A program made the translations under genes and the position numbers. From Hymenopellis radicata (Eukaryota; Basidiomycota; Agaricomycetes; Agaricales; Physalacriaceae), in contig JADNRX010000028.1 in assembly GCA_015501595.1 (NCBI GenBank), positions 1-64,000 of the forward strand: a stretch of DNA of 64,000 nucleotides, written 5' to 3'. A model generated the notes under the pieces. The model saw only the letters and a list, made by a program, of their open reading frames with translations. It ran no database searches and had not been told where the DNA came from. Below are positions 40,820 through 54,889 of the stretch, piece by piece; the stretch's first letter is position 1; the number at the start of each line of letters is the position of its first letter.

Positions 40820-41197
40820 GAGAGCTTGACACGGGTACAACACGAGGTTGAAGAAGGGATGAGGTCATGCCAAAAAGCCCGCCTTTGGATGCGGAGTGAC
40901 TGAAAAGCTGGGAAGATCCTGGTCCTTAAACATAGAGGATGATATCGGTCTGTCCTGTAAACGTATCAGGTCAAACAGTTAGTTTGACACTTTGCGCATA
41001 ATTTTGTGGGGAATAAAATATATAGAGCTCGTGGATTGAGATTGACAAGAGGAATGGGAAAGGAACACGCACACGATGTGAACGTGTCCACACCCGTGGG
41101 AAACTTCCCATGCGCCGAGTCGCCGACGGCATTGACTTCGCCTCATGAGTGATCGGGCTTGACGGCATTTCTTCAAGAGAGGTGTTACAGTTCATTT

Positions 41198-42097
41198 TCA
41201 ATGTAGTATGCCATGTACACCGGTCGACTGAACCCTGCTTTCGGAATCCTCGCTGAAACTTCCAGCCTTCTCATGCTCCGCAGTCGTGACACGGACCTCC
41301 AAGACACCTATCTCAATGTGCGGGAGCCCGCCACCTTCAATATAATCATCGTAATGGAGCGGCATGGCGAGGAGCATAGACACGCGCAGGGGTCCTGCCG
41401 ACGCATCTGGTAGAGGTTGAGGAGTTGGGTGCTCGACTTCGGTTACGGGTAGCTCGGAGGAGGGGAAAAAGCGGGACCGTATGACGTGAAAAGTGCTTTG
41501 GTCGCGTTCATGAGGCTGGTTTACCGAAGAAGCGGGGGGAAGTATACGACGACTCGCACGAAGGATGTACGAAAGAGATAGAGGGCCCGGCTGAACCGGT
41601 AGTGAGCGACCAAACATGCCGGGAAGGCTACAGAGATGAGACGCACTTTCATCACGTCCCAATCGAGATGGTCATCGTGCTGCCGCACGATCAGATGCGC
41701 CTCGTACATCGGAGGCTTCTGCGACGGATCTATCCTTGGAGCGCGTGTGGGCGGGGCATATGTCCCGTTTCGTATGGCGGCTGCTATCGCGGCAGCATGC
41801 CTTCTCCTCAGAACGAGAGACCTGAGCACAATCGCAGCGGATACCGAAAGCAATAGGACCAATGTCGCTAATGCAGTTAGACAACATACGTTCACGAAGC
41901 TGGAGAACAAACCTAGAAATGTATACACTGCACCAATCGGTGTCGGTAAACATGCGCAATATATACAATATTAACTCACGATACAGTGATGCGGACGACG
42001 TGATATTGCCTGAGCCAGTCTGACTGGGAGACGGAAAGTCGCTCGAGGGAGAGGGTGAGAGCGAAGGCGTTACAAACGAGGCAGAGGGCAGAGACAT
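41198..42097 (-). CDS. Single-pass membrane protein with Ser/Thr/Pro-rich ectodomain
   Basis: Three exons (41980-42097, 41647-41912, 41198-41590) encode 258 residues. Layout: a Ser/Thr/Pro-rich N-terminus (MSLPSASFVTPSLSPSPSS), one strong membrane helix (CCLTALATLVLLLSVSAAIV), a basic stop-transfer (RSLVLRRRH), then a cytosolic tail with the family-typical AIRNGTYAPPTRAPRIDPSQ, KPPMYEAHL and VSMLLAMPLHYDDYIEGGG followed by LPHIEIGVLEV. Proteins of this layout are common in agaricomycetes and have no assigned function. Phases of all introns agree. Confidence 0.75.
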
Positions 42098-43663
42098 CGC
42101 AGTAAGAATGAAAGCGGGGCTAACGCCAAAGCTGTGTGTGTGATGTCCGGTATCAACTGCATTGATCCACTTACTCGAGAAGAGTGGATATCAAGTGGAC
42201 TGAGACGTGACGGGGAGGAAGGTTGGCAGCTGGCGTAAGGGTCGTGAGGTTGTGAAAGTAAATGGGCAAGAGGTTGTTTACTGCGTCCGGCTCACAGGAC
42301 TGAAATCACGCGATCCTGGTCGGTTGATCGTGGGACCAGCTAATCTTATCGTGTGTATACAATGATCTTACACCTTGTCTTCGACGGACGACTTGTCTCA
42401 GGACCAATTGAACGGAATCTCCATCGCGGGGTATTGCAGGAATATCCGCAGTCGTGGGTATCAGATACCTAGAAATGGAACAGTATCGCAAGGCGACGAT
42501 ATATATATCAGGGAACGAGATGCTCAAACCGGCTGTGTCTAGACTGCGCTCTGCGGGATCGTGAAATCACCAGTAGCTTATAGAAAGTGGCCAGCCGAGG
42601 GATCGACATGGCGGGTGGAAGAGGATACCGGATCAGTGGCTGTGTACGTGGTGTCTCTTTTGCCACCATCACGCCACATGGATTAGCTGTGTGCCGGCAC
42701 CTCCTCTCTCTCCCGGAACGGTGCGAACTCTAGTAATTCGGGCCGAGGTCCAGCTTCCACTTGAACCGACCGCTGATCTTGATTCTTCTTCAACACTTTT
42801 CCCTGAGTATTCGTCGCGTACAGTAATTGATATCGCGCTACTCTCTCTTCATCGCATCTGTGAACGCGCTCTGTTGATGAACCTCCCTCCATTTCAAATA
42901 CGCAACAATGTTTGAGAACGCTTCTCAGTCCACCAAGATATCCCCTCGAAGCGCTCTTGGGCGTCGACTACGATGACGGTCTGCACCAATATTCCCCACT
43001 GGCAAAACTGGCGTTTTCAGTGGCAATTCGGTTGCTAGACTGTGCCTCACAGGTGGCCAGAGAAAAATTGGTCGCTGCGCCGTGAACTGTCACCTAGTTC
43101 ACCGTCCTATTTCAAGCGCAGACAGGGGAACTTTAATAGTTTGCCGTACTATTCTTCCCTCACGCTATCAGACTCCGACGATGTTGATTCTCGGCGTCAC
43201 GTGTGAATAATATATCCTGGAGCAAACAAGATCCCAAAAAAACTCGGACAAATCCCGTACATAATCGTACTGCGGCCGTTGACGCGGTAAAGCACGAGTT
43301 ACTTGCTCTATTTTAACGCGCCACACACAAGCCTTGATATCAACAGGCGCTATGAGCACCGCCACAGCGGGACATGAAGTCCCTCCGTCATGCGTCGCCG
43401 CCGCTCTCCAAGATATTCGAGTCTCACAGCTCCCCGCGCCGCGCAACTTACCCCCGTAAGCTCTACATTCTATACCTCTACTCACCCAGTGCAACGCGTG
43501 AACAGATATAATATATAAATTGGCCACAACATACACAACGTGAGAAAGGAATGAACGAGCGGAGGGAGTCCGAAGCATTAGGTAGACCGACGATGAACCG
43601 ATATATAGATAGTCGTCATGAGTCCGCCGACGGCAGACGCAACAAGAATCGCTGCCGCGACAC
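42098..43663 (+). other. Intergenic, no convincing gene
   Basis: Short ORFs on both strands (for example 42691-42915 plus, 43168-43578 minus) lack splice sites and motifs. Confidence 0.4.
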
Positions 43664-45927
<2,264 letters not shown>

Positions 45928-46798
45928 AACCCGTCGTCGTCGTCGTCGCCTGCGTTGTCTTTTTTTTCTTTTAGGATGCGGGCGTCACCGTCTAATAGCG
46001 CAGAGGTCGCAGTGTGGGTGGGGTCGCGCGGAGGGCACGGTGCGGCTGGGTATGCACGGCTCCTGGGATGAACGGCGGGGATCGATGAGGAGGGCTTGAT
46101 AACGGATGGCAGGTGGTTGATGCTTGCGATGGCCTAATTCGGACGCCATCGGATGCCGTGGGAATCGGCCCCGTTTTTGGCACGATGGTCGCCCTGACTG
46201 TAGCCTCCGCGCGCCCATGCGCCCTCGTGTGGGATGGCTTTGGAATTCACCTGTCGCTCGTTGTTTTCGGGAAGCGTGAGCGTGAAATTTCAGCGACCCC
46301 ATGAATGTCTGTTTCAACCTACTGCCGAACCAAATCATCGCTTTGTTATGGCTCTCCGTTCGCTAAGTCTTGATTCGAGTCATACTTGGCCACACTTACG
46401 GCATCTCCGACAACTATCTACCCACCCAAATTATCAGCGGATCTTACATCCCGACACGCGTGGTCACTCGGCCACGCCGCGCTTTCTTCTTGGTTGCTTA
46501 CAGTGAACACAAGTACTCGATTCCCTTGCTCACTACCATTTTCTCATAGCGCTGCTCCCATCGCTTACAGCGACGTTCTCATCGCTTCAGCACGGTGGTA
46601 CGTCGCTTTGTTAGACTTCTCCTTGACTTGCTCGCTAACGACTTTCCAGAACTTTTGTGTGCCGACGAGGATGATATTTTCGCCTCTCTCATCCTTGCCA
46701 CTGGCCTACCACGTCGTTGGACTAGGGGTATCCAACCACGCTCGCGACTCGAGACGGACGATGATGGCAAGACGCAGACGATTGTGGCTGTGCTACAG
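45928..46798 (+). other. Upstream region of PP1; no gene called
   Basis: Includes a CGT repeat (CGTCGTCGTCGTCGTCG, about 45932-45948) and overlapping ORFs on both strands that lack motifs. The 3' edge borders the Gypsy remnant. Confidence 0.45.
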
Positions 46799-48562
46799 CT
46801 AAACACGCACTACATCTACTTCTGGATCGGTACACATTGGTGCTCTACACGACTCGATCTCCGGACGCCCAAGTCCCGCTCTCTCTGCCCGCTCTCTCTT
46901 CCCTTGGTCTTCGTCTCCATTGGGACCTTCCATGCCTGGGCTACCTAGCCCATGTGCCCCCCCAAAACAAGGAGACGCCCTCGTCGACATCCACATAATA
47001 TCAACCTTGTTGACCTCCTCCTCGTCACCTATCTCATCATCATCGTCATCCTCCACATCATCAATAACATCACCCAAGTCCTCTGTCTCTGCTACGCCTT
47101 CCTCATCCTCTGCCAACTTAGTACCGGGACGGGGAATGAAACGCCGTAGTCGCCGAGAACTAAACGTGCCCTCTGCTTCTCGCCCATCTTTGTACCGTAT
47201 GGGCGAACCGTCGAGATTCACCAGATGGTATGCATTCCGAACTCGACTCTCGACACGGTATGGTGCTGACCATCTGACTAGTAGCTTCTTTTCTGGCTTC
47301 ATTACGAATATCAGATCGCTGCGGTAGATTTGGACAAGCTGGCCTTTTTGGAAGACAACCTCGCCAGGTTGTCTTCCGAGTATTTTTGAATCGAATTTCA
47401 TCTTCTGCTTCTCCCTATGCTCGACATTGTGAGAGTGCACATCCAGCCGCTGCTGCTGAACATAAGCGACTTGAACCGCCGCATCGTCAAAGGACGTCTC
47501 TCGCTCTGTATCGCTGATCGGAGTATGCGCTGTGTTGACCACAAGCCCTAGTGAGATTTCGTTTGGTGAATGTTTCAATGCCGGAAGTATCCGCTCATTG
47601 ATATCGCATATAGCTTGGTCGAAATGATCAGGCCAGTTATGTGGCAGTCCTTCAAAATCCGTTATGGCCGCCCAAGCATCCTCGCCCAGGTCCGGTGCGC
47701 ATAGCCGCTTGAGACGATTCAACAACCGCCCATTTGACCCCTCGACTAGACTTTGTATCCACGGTGAGTATGCGGCCACTGGGAAGTAAACGGTACCATG
47801 ATCTTCACACCACTCTCGTACTTGGTGGTTGTTCAGGTGTCGTCCATTGTCCGTCATCAGTGTCTCGGGTGGAGGAAAGTCACGCACAATTCGGTCGAGT
47901 GATTTGAGTGTCGTGTCGGCAGATCCAGGTACGCGGAACTTGTCACCCCATACTTTCTGAGCAAATGCGTCGACATAGAGAATCACCGTCTTGAACCCGC
48001 CTTTTGCCTTTGGTAAGGACAAGTAGTCCGCCACCCACAGCTCGTACGGATGACGCCTGATAACTGGCTCCAGAAGTGAGTGAACGTGTACCGGGCCAAA
48101 TCCTTTGCAACGTCCACACTCTAGTAGTGCTTTCACGATCGACTTGTCCAGCCGAGGACTGTAAATGGAGTCCATCAGCCTCATCTTCACCAAGTCTCGA
48201 CTCCAGTGTCCATGCGCCTGGTGCTCTTCGCGAGCCAGCTCCACAGCCTCCTTCTGTGTAACACATTCCAATCTGGCGCGCGCCCGCATCGATTTACCTG
48301 TTGCTAACCGCCACAGCTTCCCTTCATCTACAAAATATCCCTCCGCCCGATGCCGTGCTCGCTTCTTATCACGCACACTCCGCCCATTGTCTATCTCCCC
48401 CAGCGACTCCAGTACCTGCACAAACATGGGTTCAGCTGCAAACCGTGCCAGCAACGCTTCCAGCGGCTCTGCTGATGTCACCCCAAAGACGTCGTTGACC
48501 AACCCATGCCGTTCCTGCCAGTCTACTGGTACCGACCACTCATGACCATCACCATCGACCAC
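46799..48562 (-). pseudogene. Gypsy integrase
   Basis: 587-residue open frame. The catalytic D,D,E set is visible: WVADYLSLPKAKGGFKTVIL, LMTDNGRHLNNHQV, and SLVEGSNGRLLNRLKR. A zinc-binding-like region precedes it (EHQAHGHWSRD...CGRCKG), and an SH3-like part follows (KGQLVQIYRSDLIFVMKPEK) with an acidic tail. The open frame is intact, but it is cut off from RNase H by a one-base shift near 48575. Confidence 0.85.
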
Positions 48563-49026
48563 TGGCTGCCCCTCATACTTCCTGCTAAGGCGTCACCAAC
48601 CAAGTTTGTCCGACCCGGTCGATGCCGCACTGCCACAATCCAAAATGATAGAATTGCCTCCTTCCATCGAGCGTGTGTTGCTGATAGCTTTGAATTTGTA
48701 AGGAGGTCGCGTAGCGCTTGACAATCAGTCTCGACTTCAATTGGAAACCCGTACGTGTCCTCATCAAACTCTTCAAGACAGAACTTCAAACCCGCCGTCT
48801 CGAGCAAGAATGGCTTGTACCGCTCTTCCGCCGCGGATGTGCGTTTAGAAACGTAAGCGATTGGGTGCAGTGTACGCGTACTTTTCCCACTGGGTGCACT
48901 TGTATCGTGCCACTGGGCTAACCAACCTCCAAACCCCTTTTGACAACCATCCGTTGTGACGATAAATGGTGATCCGTCGTAGCGGGGCGCCTGAAGAACT
49001 GGTTCACTGATTAACGCAAGCTTCAA
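48523..49026 (-). pseudogene. Gypsy RNase H domain
   Basis: RNase H motifs: FIVTTDGCQKGFGGWLAQW (first Asp), ETAGLKFCLEEFDEDTYGFP (Glu), EVETDCQALRDLL (Asp) and VRHRPGRTNLVGDALAG at the end, where the frame shifts into the integrase. Confidence 0.8.
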
Positions 49027-49376
49027 ACGCAGAAATGCGCGGTCATGCTCTTGTTTCCAGTGTGCAGGAAGATTGACACGACGTTGACCTGCTCGATATG
49101 CAGTTCGTCCTTTAGAAGTTGGAACTTCAGCAAGACGCAGGAGATCAGAGAGAGGTTGTGCAATCTCAGCATACCCCGGATCTGAGAACGAAAGACACCT
49201 GCTAAACCCAGAAACTGCCCAACATTCTGCAAGTCCGCCGGTGTAGGCCAGGAAACCAGAGCAGAAACCTTCTTCAAATCTGGCTTAATCCCATATTTCC
49301 CCACGCGCGCCCCAGCAAATACCGCCTCGCTCACAAACAATGATGTTTTCTTTGCTGATAATGAAAGTTTGGAGGA

Positions 49377-50039
49377 TCACACACGTTCGAGAACGTGTAT
49401 GAAGTTCTGCAGCAAACTCTCAAAGTCATCTCCTGCCTGTCCTCCATCATCGACAAAGAGGACCATGATGCTGTCAATCAGACCCCGTAACTCTCGCTGC
49501 GCCACCTCTGAAAACCAGGTCGGTGCTCCCTCTATCCCCATTGGCATTCGCTTCCATGAGTAATAGCCTCGTCCCTCCACAAAGAAACACAAATATCGCT
49601 GTGCTTCTGAACTCGTTTGACAAGCGAAGAACCCTGACGCGAAGTCAAACGTATTGATATAACGCTTTCCGCATAGTGTCTGCTGTTTCGCCCGAATATC
49701 TCCTTGAGGCATTGGACGCGTGTCCAGAACTCTGTTAAGTTCCTCGAATGTGCTGACAATACGCCACGCAGGTGTTGGCATAGCATGCACCTGTGTAGGG
49801 TCTCGCATCTTTGGCCGAGGCGGTAAAGGAATATCCGACTGAATCCCTGCCTCAATACACGCATCATTAAGGGCATGCAGAAGCTCATCCATAGGTAGGC
49901 CCTGCTCGACGTGAGTTTTCTGTGCGAGGGTGATTGGCGAGCAGCATAAGACATCAGCTGCGGGAATAGGTGCCACCACTCCTGCGTCTACCATCTCATC
50001 CAGCTTCGCATTAAACCATGCCTTCGCTGGTGGTGACAT
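49377..50039 (-). pseudogene. Gypsy reverse transcriptase domain
   Basis: RT motifs in order: WRIVSTFEELNRVLDTRP, INTFDFASGFFACQTSSEAQ (first Asp), YYSWKRMPMGIEGAPTWF, and MVLFVDDGGQAGDD (FVDD box). Upstream coding (VKIPEGVTFKRKI) sits one base out of frame near 50060. Confidence 0.85.
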
Positions 50040-50551
50040 TCGGCGCTGCCGATCTTCCGTTTGAACGTTACGCCCTCCGGAATCTTCACCGTAAACTCTG
50101 CATCATCCACCACTAGTACCTCCGCCATCGAGAGTGCAAAACAGTCGCGTACGACCGAATTGTATCCTCAACTCGTTCACGCTCAGCGCTCGTGAGATCC
50201 GTGCCAATTGTGATAGCGTCAACGACAGCTTGAATGCGACAGCTATTGAACGGGTCCGTTTTCCTGGTGAAGATGTTTGATTCTTCATGCAGCACCTGAA
50301 CCGGCACCTCAATCTCCTCTTCTTCAACTGTGTCCCGGTCTTCCGCCACGTAACCTCTTTGCATCTGGATCGTCGCTAGAACTTGCTTCGCCAACCGTCG
50401 CTCAGTCCGCCCCTTCTTCGCCGATAGACCTTGACTTAGGCGCCAAGCTGTACGCTCTTCTTGAGTACGTCGTTGTCGAATTACAGGCGGATCTGAATGA
50501 AGCACTGTGTCAGTCGAGTTGGGTTCTGGCACATGTGAAATGGGTAACGAG

Positions 50552-50788
50552 ACTTCCCTCGTCGGGGAGTGCGAATCCCCGATGAAGTTTGCGCACGTAG
50601 AGTCTGTTGACTCTGATTTCCCGCGGTTCTGTGCTCCAACTTGTCCTAAGTCCTCCTCCAACTCACTGCTTCTGGTTGGTGCCTCTGTTGAATTTTTTGA
50701 TTCAGTATCAGATAGCATTTTGGCAGATCCTGCAGCATGAGAAACTTCCCTCGTCGGGGAGTGCGAATCCCGATGAAGTTCGCGCACG
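50552..50788 (+). repeat. Direct repeat, two copies of about 45 bp
   Basis: Copies at 50552-50597 and 50744-50788, starting ACTTCCCTCGTCGGGGAG and ending GCGCACG, differ at two or three positions and both lie in the pre-RT region of the Gypsy remnant. Confidence 0.85.
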
Positions 50789-51007
50789 GTGGGTGTAACA
50801 ACCCATTATCATCATCTTCGCATCTGAAGCGAACACTCTCCCAGTCACTGTATGTATCTTCTCCTCGCTCTTGTCCTTCCATCCCTGTAGGTGCGCATGC
50901 CAAATGACTCCAGTCCTGTAAAACAATCTTGTCAGTATTACCCCTACTTCAGTTGCACCGATGCAAAACGAAAAAAAAATACGGCTATTTTGTAAGAGAG
51001 GAAGTTG

Positions 51008-51027
51008 TAGGGTTAGGGGGGTTAGGG
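51008..51027 (+). repeat. Interstitial telomere-like repeat
   Basis: TAGGGTTAGGGGGGTTAGGG, variant copies of the fungal telomere unit TTAGGG, just outside the left arm of the palindromic element. More TTAGGG/TTAGGGG motifs lie inside both arms. Confidence 0.7.
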
Positions 51028-51068
51028 TGACGAAATAATAATCCGCGCGCTAAAGAAAAGGGCGAAGT

Positions 51069-51534
51069 AGGATAAGGCGGGGTGTTATTGAAACACACCT
51101 TGGACCTTTCGCTTTTATGCTCTTCAGATCCTACTCGGGGTCGACACATGTGATTTTGAGGCTCAGTCAGCAGAGTTACCTTGGGCTCGAGGCCGTAATG
51201 CTATTGGTTAGTATAAATAAACGCTAAGCATGTGAAAAGAGGGAATAGATTAGCTTTTCACGTGATACTGTACACGTACCTTGGTCCGGTACTTCGGGCC
51301 GGGTCCAGACTCTCCGGTTAGGGGCGGGTTAGGATAGATTAGGGTTAGGGGTGGGCTAACGAACGTGTATAATCAGTATTAGGTAAAACATCGCGATTAA
51401 ACGATATACTCACGGTTAGGGGTAAGGGTGAGGTTAGAGGTAAGAATATCTCGAAAAATAGCGGTTAGTAAGTCTGAGACGAACTACCGGGGTGAGTACT
51501 TACCGACTGAGGGAGGAACTATTGCTGGGGCCGC
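51069..51534 (+). repeat. Left inverted arm (pseudo-LTR-like)
   Basis: Inverse copy of 52846-53317, with a few substitutions and small indels. Contains several TTAGGGG/GGTTAGG motifs around 51315-51435. Confidence 0.9.
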
Positions 51535-51672
51535 CAACCACGTGACGTCCCGCTTGCCGAAGAAAAGGCCGGGAGGGACCTACGGACCCGAGTTTGCCAG
51601 CGCCACTATCTCGGCGTTGGTCTCGGTTCTTTAAGCCGTAGGGCGCAACCCGGTCGAGGACCGAAGTCCGCT

Positions 51673-52512
51673 TCAACGGGGCGGGGCGCCGCCAAATGGC
51701 AGGGGCTTTTTGACGGGGTTCCAGTTGATGTATTCAAGGTCACCGGGCTGGGGCCGGTTGGACGTGGATTCCGGAGGGGAATCGACTTGCATATCATCTT
51801 GTTCTGGGAGAACAGCGTCCTCGTCAAGCTTGGCAATAACAGACTTTTTCCAAAGACTGGTTAGGTCGAATAGATTACGAGTACGTTTGTAGCTAGTAAT
51901 CATTCGGCGATTAAGGATATTAATTTTCCTGATATCCGGCGTTAAGAGAACTCCATTCCAGCTCGGTACCTCCGTCCGAAGACGGCCTCGAGTGGCATGA
52001 AGATTCCCTTCGGCGTCGTTTACGAAGGGGAAGTCGGGACCGCCGAGGGTCCCTAGTTCGGCGCGAGTCATGTATTCGCGCCAATATCCTAGGACTGTAT
52101 CGCCTAGTTCCTTTGCGGAGAAGTAATTCCATGCAGTGTTATATTGGGACTTCAAGACTAAGACGTCTTCGCGCTCGTCGGGAGATTCTCGGTCTGCGAG
52201 ACGTTTTTCCCAACGCTTAGAGAAATTCTCTTGCGTCCAATGCTGCACTTTGTTGTACGGGTAGCCGCGTTTACAATAGAGAGCTGCCAGGCTCTTAATT
52301 GCGTCACTGTAGTGGTCGATCTTACTACATAGCGTCGCTAGCCGCGACATCTCACCGATATATGTTCCCCGGCGGGTAGCAACACCCCGTCGCGACATCC
52401 ACGGTATTCCTGGCCCCCGAAATAATTTTTTTTTTGAAACCTCCCCCCAGGTCCGAAATTTCATTCCGAATTCATTGGTGATATTTGTTTGATGAGAAAA
52501 TGATGTTCCCAC
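51673..52512 (-). pseudogene. Coprina-type reverse transcriptase, C-terminal fragment
   Basis: 279-residue open frame without its own RT catalytic core. Recognisable Coprina/PLE C-terminal stretch: RRGTYIGEMSRLATLCSKID, YCKRGYPYNKVQHW and KRWEKRL. The upstream end is cut where the palm/YIDD part should be. The stretch after DVLVLKSQYNTAWNYFS is not recognised. Confidence 0.75.
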
Positions 52513-52740
52513 ACTCCAAATGGGGAAATACTTTTTTTTGTCTCCTCTCCAAGTTCAGCGAGATGAAAGACAACCCAAAATCTAAAAATAATGAAAGTCA
52601 TGGGATGTTGAAGACATTGTGATGCACAAGCCTAATGCGCCGCGGAAAGTTATATCTCATTAGTTAAACTGACTTATCTAATGTGCTGCAGGAAATGCCC
52701 CAACCTAAGAGGAACGACTTTGACCAGATGCAACATCATC

Positions 52741-52800
52741 TACTGTAGTATTTCGACCGTAGGTTCACAGGATGTGACCTGTGACCTGTGACCTCGTGAA
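52741..52800 (+). repeat. Single MITE-like end
   Basis: TACTGTAGTATTTCGACC followed by GTGACCTGTGACC resembles the left ends of the TA-type MITEs, but no matching right end was found nearby. Likely a truncated copy inside the palindromic element. Confidence 0.4.
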
Positions 52801-52845
52801 CTTGTTTTGTGGGTTTTGTGGGATGTTCACAGCGGACACATCACT

Positions 52846-53317
52846 GCGGCCCCCAGCAATAGTTCCTCCCTCAGTCGGTAAGTACTCACCCCGGTAGTTC
52901 GTCTCAGACTTACTAACCGCTATTTTTTCGAGATATTCTTACCTCTAACCTCACCCTTACCCCTAACCGTGAGTATATCGTTTAATCACGATGTTTTACC
53001 TAATACTGATTATACACGTTTGTTAGCCCACCCCTAACCCTAATCTATCCTAACCCGCCCCTAACCGGAGAGTCTGGACCCGGCCCGAAGTACCGGACCA
53101 AGGGTACGTGTACAGTATCACGTGAAAAGCTAATCTATTCAACCCTCTTTTCACATGCTTAGCATTTATTTATACTAACCAATAGCATTACGGCCTCGAG
53201 CCCAAGGTAACTCTGCTGACTGAGCCTCAAAATCACATGTGTCGACCCCGAGTAGGATCTGAAGAGCATAAAAGCGAAAGGTCCAAGGTGTGTTTCAATA
53301 ACACCCCGCCTTATCCT
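52846..53317 (+). repeat. Right inverted arm (pseudo-LTR-like)
   Basis: Inverse copy of 51069-51534; homology ends abruptly at 53317. Confidence 0.9.
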
Positions 53318-53505
53318 GAATACCCGACGCGCCCTAACTCCCGACGATTATGCGCCGTTTCCTTGGCGCCGCTGTTCGCGGTCGACGCACCCGGAAGTCG
53401 GTACACTGGGAGTCGGTACACTGGGATAGTCGAGACCGCGGTACTCCAGGGATTGGGGTCCCTGGCTCTCTGTGGGTATGCTCTCGGCTAGTCGCACTGC
53501 TGCGG

Positions 53506-53757
53506 CGAGACCTTCAAATTGCGGAAAACCCCTAAAGCTCGTTGGTACCGCCGACTCGTGGAAACACATGTTCGGCACCGGTGGCAAACTGGGTATGGTA
53601 ACAAGCCGAGATGAGCCGAAAGGCGAAATGGGCGATCACGCAGCCAAGTCCCTAACGGTCACGCCGAGGGGACGGGTTCAACGACTAGATGGAGGTCGGC
53701 TTCCGGTTTTCGCCGGAGGCTTAAGGTATAGTCTTTATAACGGGGAAACCCGTGAGA
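53506..53757 (+). ncRNA. Group I intron core (IC1-like)
   Basis: The conserved core is readable in order: P3 GAGACC, P4 strand CAAATTGCGG, P6-side GGGTATGGTAACAAGC, CACGCAGCCAAGTCC, P7 strand GGTTCAACGACTAGATGG, P3 partner GGTC, P8 hairpin 53698-53720, P7 partner AAGGTATAGTC (53729-53733 pairs with the earlier CGACTA) and a P9 hairpin with a GAAA loop (53740-53753). This is the layout of nuclear rDNA group I introns of the Tetrahymena type. P1/P2 should lie in 53390-53505 and are not resolved. I see no rRNA exon on either side, so the intron is an orphan. No homing endonuclease frame was found. Confidence 0.82.
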
Positions 53758-54889
53758 ATGGCCTAAACCGGGGGACGAGCGGCAGCGTACCCGGCCCGAA
53801 GCCTTCCGCCGTGTAAAGTCGACGTCCGTACGGACTTCGGTCTGTTTACGGATGCCGCCGGTGCATCACCCCGCCCTTCGACCACCCCGGTCACCCGTCG
53901 TGTTTCCGCGCCATGGCAGTGACTCCGGTATTGGTTCGCTTGGCCCGGAAGGAGCATTGTCCCGAACCCTGTATAGGCTCCGGCGTTCACACCCTTCTCG
54001 GCGACGATGTTTTGAGGAGTTCGCTTCGGCGTCCATCACCCTTAGTCGTTACCGTTATGAGGAGCTCGTTACTCCCTTTGTGGTCAAGTGAACGAGTATG
54101 TTCGATGTCAGGATGTTTCATCCGGTTGTTCGGCACGGTAGCCAGATCAACCGGTCCGGTAGCGCCCAATCATACCGATGCATCAGGAAACGGGTCACCA
54201 GCCTAGAGGACTGCTGAGTCAACCACGGTGAATATAGTTGCCTAGAGGATATCAGGGTGTGAACTCTGTCCAGTTAACTTTGGCAAAGGTTCAGGTCCAA
54301 ACCTTCCTTGAGGATGCCTTGAGTCTAACTCAAAGTAGCTCAAGTTATATCAAAGATATAGTCAAGGCAGCTTAAGCTGCTCTCAAATGAGACATATGTA
54401 TCTCAAGTCGGATACTAAGTAACTTAGTTCAACTCAATGACACATAATTCAATGAAAATCTGCACAAGACTTGCAGAAAATGCTCTGTAGCTTCTCAAAT
54501 TCAAGCGGCAGGTAGGACAGAGAATTCTTTAGATTGGATATATAGCAAACAGGAGCACAGAAAACTAATTAAGACTATAACAACAGTGAGTCCTTAGTCA
54601 TGGGTTCATCGGCGTCGTTGTAGTCGTGGGTCGATTGTCGTTGTGGATTGGTTGTTGATGCTGTAGTCACGGGGGGCATTTATTGTCATCACAGCGGTCG
54701 TAGCTGATGATGTCGGCAGCACCATCGTCATCGTCGTTTGGGGGCATTCTTCATCGTGGCCAAGCGCCGCAGCCATGGTCATCATCACTCTTGTGGCAGC
54801 CATTGTCATGGTCGAGAGTTGCTGACTAGCTGTCGTCGTAAGTAAATGAGGTAGTGGTGAAAATGATCGAAAGGAGCGAGACCAAACTC
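53758..54889 (+). other. Unassigned sequence after the group I intron
   Basis: No gene seen. 53770-54100 has GC-rich palindromic stretches that may be distal intron stems. 54330-54430 contains CTCAAGT/AGCTCAAG-like simple repeats, and 54600-54800 is GTC/GTT-rich. Confidence 0.4.

Larger units (their letters stand above)
46799..50790 (-). mobile_element. Ty3/Gypsy retrotransposon remnant (pol without gag or LTRs)
   Basis: Read on the minus strand: a pre-RT region (50113-50787), reverse transcriptase (49377-50039), RT/RNase H connection (49023-49340), RNase H (48523-49026) and integrase (46799-48562). Adjacent domains sit in different frames, each switch explained by one base (near 50060 and 48575), and a lesion lies between RT and connection. 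No gag, protease, primer binding site or LTR pair was found, so the copy is truncated at both ends. Confidence 0.88.
51069..53317 (-). mobile_element. Palindromic Coprina-like (Penelope-like) element with 470-bp inverted arms
   Basis: Left arm 51069-51534 and right arm 52846-53317 are inverse copies, nearly identical. They are rich in TTAGGG-type motifs and share TATA/E-box-like sequence. Between them on the minus strand lies a Coprina RT C-terminal part. Penelope-like elements are known for pseudo-LTRs in direct or inverted order, and endonuclease-lacking Coprina elements are known at fungal telomeres; here this is inferred from sequence only. Confidence 0.75.

Noticed and set aside
46386..46948. 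Two overlapping plus-strand ORFs beside the Gypsy remnant
   Set aside because: Partly antisense to the integrase tail; no motifs; likely chance.
46799..50950. LTR pair for the Gypsy element
   Set aside because: No matching direct repeats with TG...CA ends found on the two sides.
53220..53300. Hammerhead-ribozyme-like core (CTGAAGA...GCGAAA) in the inverted arms
   Set aside because: Penelope-like elements can carry hammerheads, but stem II would be only 2 bp and the stem III/cleavage-site pairing does not fit.
53472..53816. 115-codon ORF over the group I intron core
   Set aside because: It overlaps the conserved RNA core, whose bases are explained by RNA structure.
53760..54210. Open frames after the group I intron as a homing endonuclease
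   Set aside because: No LAGLIDADG, GIY-YIG or His-Cys pattern in any frame; these frames are by-products of GC-rich sequence.
53320..54300. rRNA gene fragment around the group I intron
   Set aside because: No recognisable 18S or 28S sequence on either side.
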